The notes under the pieces: model-generated | Database searches by the model: none | The model's input: only the letters and a program-made list of their open reading frames with translations | Told to the model about the DNA's origin: nothing | Position numbers and translations under genes: made by a program | Source: Physella acuta | Taxonomy: Eukaryota; Mollusca; Gastropoda; Physidae | DNA: 64,000 nt | Reading direction: 5' to 3' | Assembly (NCBI RefSeq): GCF_028476545.1 | Contig: NW_026731812.1 | Location: 62,001-126,000 of the forward strand | Shown here: positions 60,236 to 64,000 of the stretch, piece after piece | Numbering within the stretch: the stretch's first letter is position 1 | Layout: every line of letters starts with the position of its first letter

Positions 60236-61160
60236 TTCCTTTGAGTATAAGTGTAGGTGTAGATGTAGGCGTTGATATAGGTGTAGGTTTAGGAGAAGAT
60301 GCAGATGTTGGTGTAAGTGTAGGTGTAGATATAAGTGTAGGTTAGGAGAAGGTGTAGGCGTTGGTGTAGGTGTAGGTGTAGATATAAGTGTAGATTAGGA
60401 GAAGGTGTAGGGGTTGGTGTAAGTGTAGGTGTAGGTATAAGTGTAGGTTAGGAGAAGGTGTAGGGGTTGGTGTAAGTGTAGGTGTAGGTATAAGTGTAGG
60501 TTAGGAGAAGGTGTAGGGGTTGGTGTAAGTGTAGGTGTAGGTATAAGTGTAGGTTAGGAGAAGGTGTAGGGGTTGGTGTAAGTGTAGGTGTAGGTATAAG
60601 TGTAGGTTAGGAGAAGGTGTAGGGGTTGGTGTAAGTGTAGGTGTAGGTATAAGTGTAGGTTAGGAGAAGGTGTAGGGGTTGGTGTAAGTGTAGGTGTAGG
60701 TATAAGTGTAGGTTAGGAGAAGGTGTAGGGGTTGGTGTAAGTGTAGGTGTAGGTATAAGTGTAGGTTAGGAGAAGGTGTAGGGGTTGGTGTAAGTGTAGG
60801 TGTAGGTATAAGTGTAGGTTAGGAGAAGGTGTAGGCGTTGGTGTATGTGTGGATGTAGGCGAAGGTGTAGGCGTTGGTGTAAGTGTAGGTGTAGCTGTAT
60901 TTAAGTGTAGGTGTAGATATAAGTGTAGGTTAGGAGAAGGTGTAGGCGTTGGTGTAAGTGTAGGTGTAGATATAAGTGTAGGTTAGGAGAAGGTGTAGGC
61001 GTTGGTGTAAGTGTAGGTGTATGTGTGGATGTAGGTGAAGGTGTAGGCGTTGGTGTAAGTGTAGGTGTAGCTGTATGTAAGTGTAGGTGTAGGTTTAGAT
61101 AAATGTTTAGGTGTGGGTTAGGTGTGGGGGCGGGCGTGGGTATGGGTGTGGATTTTGTTG
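60236..61160. repeat. 53-bp minisatellite built from 6-bp subunits
   Basis: GTGTAG, GTATAA and GTTAGG subunits are arranged in a 53-bp higher unit (AGGAGAAGG at 60450, 60503 and onward), most regular from 60390 to 60830 and variable at the edges. Confidence 0.96.
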
Positions 61161-61902
61161 CAGGTGTAGTTTTAGCTTAGCGTTAGCATTATTTTTAGTG
61201 TTTGTGTTAGGGTTATAAATTGAATATACACAATCAAATTATTTCATAAGCGACCTGCTCTTTTCCTCATTGTTATTTATATAGTGGTTTATTAGGCTAC
61301 TTAACTTTAAGAAAAAATTGTTTTTTTCTCTTTAGTGCATATAATTAATAGCATGCAATTATAAATTATTTTTCCTAGTCTTGTGGCAACCAAAGTTTAA
61401 CGAATATTAGGAAAATTAGAAACTGTTTTACTTTTTCGTATCCGAAGTATAAAGATAGATTTCGAATCGGGCAAAATATCCAATTTGAGATTTGGATAAA
61501 TCTCGACTGGCTACACATCCCTTAGTCGGAAAAACTTATTATTTTTGTATACTTATGTGTCTGTCTGTCTGAGAACATGATACCCTAAGTACCGTTTAAG
61601 TTATTTTGAAGAACTTGACATTTAATTGTTATATCGAATTTGTTGTTTTTCTGTCAACTTTTGAGCTATTTCCGGTAACCAGAAATAGTACCTACTGTTC
61701 TACCGGTTTCTCAAAAGTCAAAAACTTGAATACCGTTTAATTAAGGGGAACTAAATGTCACATATAGGTATTACATTTTATGCACAGGTATATATTAAAA
61801 TTTTAACGTTTTCCGGTAACCGGAAGTGGTACTTTACCCTATTTCCGAGGGACAATTTATGTAAACGAATTTCAGTAAAACACTTTATACTTTTCAACTT
61901 TT
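61161..61902. other. Unassigned sequence
   Basis: Contains CCGGTAACCAGAAATAG (61672) and CCGGTAACCGGAAGTGG (61813), related to the 37917 duplication. Possibly an old dispersed element. No gene. Confidence 0.4.
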
Positions 61903-62870
61903 GACAAGTGTCACGTTGTCGCACTAACCCAATGTCACGTTGTCCCACTAACCCAATGTCACGTTGTCGCACTAACACAATGTCACGTTGTCACACTAAC
62001 ACAATGTCACGTTGTCACACTAACACAATACCACGTTGTCACACTAACACAATGTCACGTTGTCACACTAACACAATGTCACATTGTCACACTAACACAA
62101 TGTCACGTTGTCACACTAACACAATACCACGTTGTCACACTAACACAATGTCACGTTGTCACACTAACACAATGTCACGTTGTCACACTAACCCTATGTC
62201 ACGTTGTCACACTAACACAATACCACGTTGTCACACTAACCCAATGTCTCGTTGTCACACTAACCCAATGTCACGTTGTCACACTAACACAATGTCACGT
62301 TGTCACACTAACACAATACCACGTTGTCACACTAACCCAATGTCACGTTGTCACACTAACAAAATGTCACGTTGTCACACTAACACAATGTCACGTTGTC
62401 ACACTAACCCAATGTCACGTTGTCACACTAACAAAATGTCACGTTGTCACACTAACACAATGTCACGTTGTCACACTAGCCCAATGTCACGTTGTCACAC
62501 CAACACAATAACACGTTGTCACACTAACCCAATGTCACGTTGTCACACTAACACAATGTCACGTTGTCACACTAACACAATGTCACGTTGTCACACTTAC
62601 ACAATGTCACGTTGTCACACTTACACAATGTCACGTTGTCACACTCACACAATGTCACGTTGTCACACTAATACAATGTCACGTTGTCACACTCACACAG
62701 TGTCACGTTGTCACACTGTCACACTAACACAATGTCACGTTGTTACACTAACACAATGTCACGTTTTCACACTGTCACACTAACACAATTTCTGGTTGTT
62801 ACACGAACACAATGTCACGCTTTCACACAAACACAATGTCACGTTGTCACACTAACCCAATGTCACGTTG
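61903..62870. repeat. 24-bp minisatellite abutting exon 2
   Basis: About 40 copies of AATGTCACGTTGTCACACTA plus ACAC. The array stops only 9 bases before exon 2. Each unit contains CACTAAC, a good branch-point match, and no AG. The 24-base period gives an open frame of 291 codons (MSRCHTNT repeated) on this strand, judged non-coding. Confidence 0.97.
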
Positions 62871-62879
62871 TCTCTCCAG
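62849..62879 (+). promoter_or_regulatory. Branch point and 3' splice site of exon 2
   Basis: CACTAAC at 62850-62856 puts a branch adenosine at 62855, 25 bases before the exon, followed by TTGTCTCTCCAG. The branch motif lies in the last minisatellite unit, and the acceptor replaces that unit's usual ending. No AG occurs from 62701 to the acceptor. Confidence 0.75.
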
Positions 62880-63057
62880 GAGGAAGGCACCAGAGACCAC
62901 ATGGTCCGGCTGCTGAAAGAAGCCGGAGCCGACGTCAACATGAAAGACCGGAACGGTCGCACGGCACTCATCCACGCATGCGAACAGAGGTGCAACGACA
63001 TTGTCCGGATTCTTATACAGCACTGTAACATCTCCCCGGATATTGAGGATGTGGACG
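62880..63057 (+). CDS. ANKRD34-like ankyrin-repeat protein, second coding exon
   Basis: Codes for residues 71-129 when joined to exon 1: EEGTRDHMVRLLKEAGADVN (71-90), then a textbook ankyrin unit DRNGRTALIHACEQRCNDIV (93-112) with RILIQHCNISPDIEDVD. Exon 1 ends inside an ankyrin repeat (DKDGKTPLIECCYIR), and this exon supplies its second helix and the GADVN turn, so the splice restores a continuous repeat. The GKTALIHAC-type motif and repeat spacing match what I recall of ANKRD34C. Such proteins are taken to be protein-binding scaffolds; no catalytic residue is expected. It is GC-rich compared with the flanks. The donor GACG/GTAAGT at 63058 leaves phase 1, and the next exon is outside the window. 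The rest of the protein is unseen, so the family name is provisional. Confidence 0.87.
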
Positions 63058-63158
63058 GTAAGTTTAAAAATTATATATGGATTTTTAAAAAATCATCGTG
63101 AATTCTGCTTAGTAATGGAGATACTGTTCTGCCCTTTATCCGGTGACTTTACTACGAC

Positions 63159-63162
<4 letters not shown>

Positions 63163-63200
<38 letters not shown>
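63163..63200. repeat. GA microsatellite
   Basis: GAGAGAGA run followed by short CACACA. Confidence 0.95.
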
Positions 63201-63201
<1 letters not shown>

Positions 63202-63249
63202 GCACACACACAGACATACACACAAACCCCTTTCGATGAACGTGTACCG

Positions 63250-63375
63250 CGCCCCCCCCCCCCCTCTCCCGAAACAAAAAAAAAAGTATATACAACATAT
63301 ATAGTTTTACCAGTGTCCACCCCCACCCCTAAAATTAAGTCCGCCCCACCCCCGAAAATGTCTAGTGCACCCCAA

Positions 63376-63406
<31 letters not shown>

Positions 63407-63435
63407 ACGGAGAATAAAAGTCTAAAAAAACACTT
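63250..63435 (-). mobile_element. Partial G-rich MITE, family B
   Basis: C tract, AAGTATATACAACATATATA, TTTTACCAGTGTCCACCCCC, further C tracts and the end AATAAAAGTCTAAAAAAACACTT. Left terminus not clear. Confidence 0.6.
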
Positions 63436-64000
63436 CTTACTATTTTATTATTGTAGCTGGATAAACTCTGTTTAGACACTAAATTGGACGTCAACCAGTG
63501 CTGATTTTTTTTGGTTCGGTGAAGAGGGGGGGGGGGGGTGAGTGAGGGGGATATTTTTTTAGTTCCACCTCTGGTACCAACATGGTACAACGAATCGTCG
63601 TAAAATTCCAGTGATATGGTTTTCTGTTCAAAATCACAACAATAAATCACACAACTATAAATTGCATTTATTTTTAAAAAGTCACTTAGATATTTTAAAT
63701 TAAAGACAAAGTCATAAATCTACCAGGTTTTTAAAATAATGTAATGTGCTACACGTGTTCAATACGCCTGCTGTGGAATTAATAGTTCGTAATGATGTCT
63801 ATTCACTTTTCTCTTGTACTTTAAATTAACAAAGTGTAACTAAATTAACAACGGAAAGAAACGGAAAACGAAGTCATAAATAATTCTCCCCGCCGTCCGC
63901 AATCGATCGCCATGTTTGTGTATCCGCTAATCAACGAAATCAACCGAAAGCAAACTAATTGAGGCTTACGAAATATAGTGTTCAATCAAATTACGTTGGG
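63436..64000. other. Unassigned start of the next intron
   Basis: Poly-G at 63527-63538; otherwise AT-rich without recognisable features. No third exon seen. Confidence 0.5.

Noticed and set aside
61908-62783. 291-codon frame of MSRCHTNT repeats upstream of exon 2
   Set aside because: 24-bp array artefact. It ends in a stop and, read in exon 2's frame, TAA occurs at 62853-62855, so it does not extend exon 2.

Overview
The window looks like a gene-poor stretch of an animal nuclear genome. Evidence is spliceosomal introns, tRNA-derived SINEs, hAT-, Harbinger- and Helentron-like DNA elements, the 3' end of a non-LTR retrotransposon, and very many micro- and minisatellites in an AT-rich background. 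A mollusc (gastropod-like) or other lophotrochozoan is my best guess, from the repeat style and the gene; this is inference, because no species-diagnostic gene is present.

Only one gene is supportable. Two GC-rich, plus-strand coding exons (7283-7492 and 62880-63057) join in phase 0 and together encode about 129 residues of an ankyrin-repeat protein resembling the N-terminus of the ANKRD34 family. Exon 1 carries the start codon and begins just after a good 3' splice site (7231-7240), so a non-coding exon probably lies upstream. Exon 2 ends in phase 1 at a consensus donor, and the gene continues beyond the window. The intron between the exons is 55,387 bp and holds almost everything else seen here.

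Region by region: 1-7240 is upstream or 5' intronic sequence with a 102-bp satellite, a TGTAC pentamer array, SINEs and MITEs. 7493-24900 holds a Helentron-like insertion that duplicated the exon 1 donor, several minisatellites, a 688-bp hAT element with perfect target duplication, many SINEs and two G-rich MITE families. 24900-42700 holds a second SINE family, a tandem-repeat domain with 108-bp higher-order structure, two adjacent hAT elements, and a foldback-like element whose inverted repeats are themselves minisatellites. 42700-57000 holds inverted SINE pairs, a 1.95-kb 22-bp array, a 35-bp array and a Harbinger-like MITE caught with its empty site. 57000-62879 holds a solo-LTR-like fossil nested in an AT array inside a split MITE, then 104-bp, 53-bp and 24-bp arrays. 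The 24-bp array runs right up to exon 2 and appears to supply its branch point.

The long open frames in this window come from repeat arrays (TACTG, AT, 21-, 24-, 27- and 33-bp units) and are not genes. Many repeat limits are approximate because they were read by eye.
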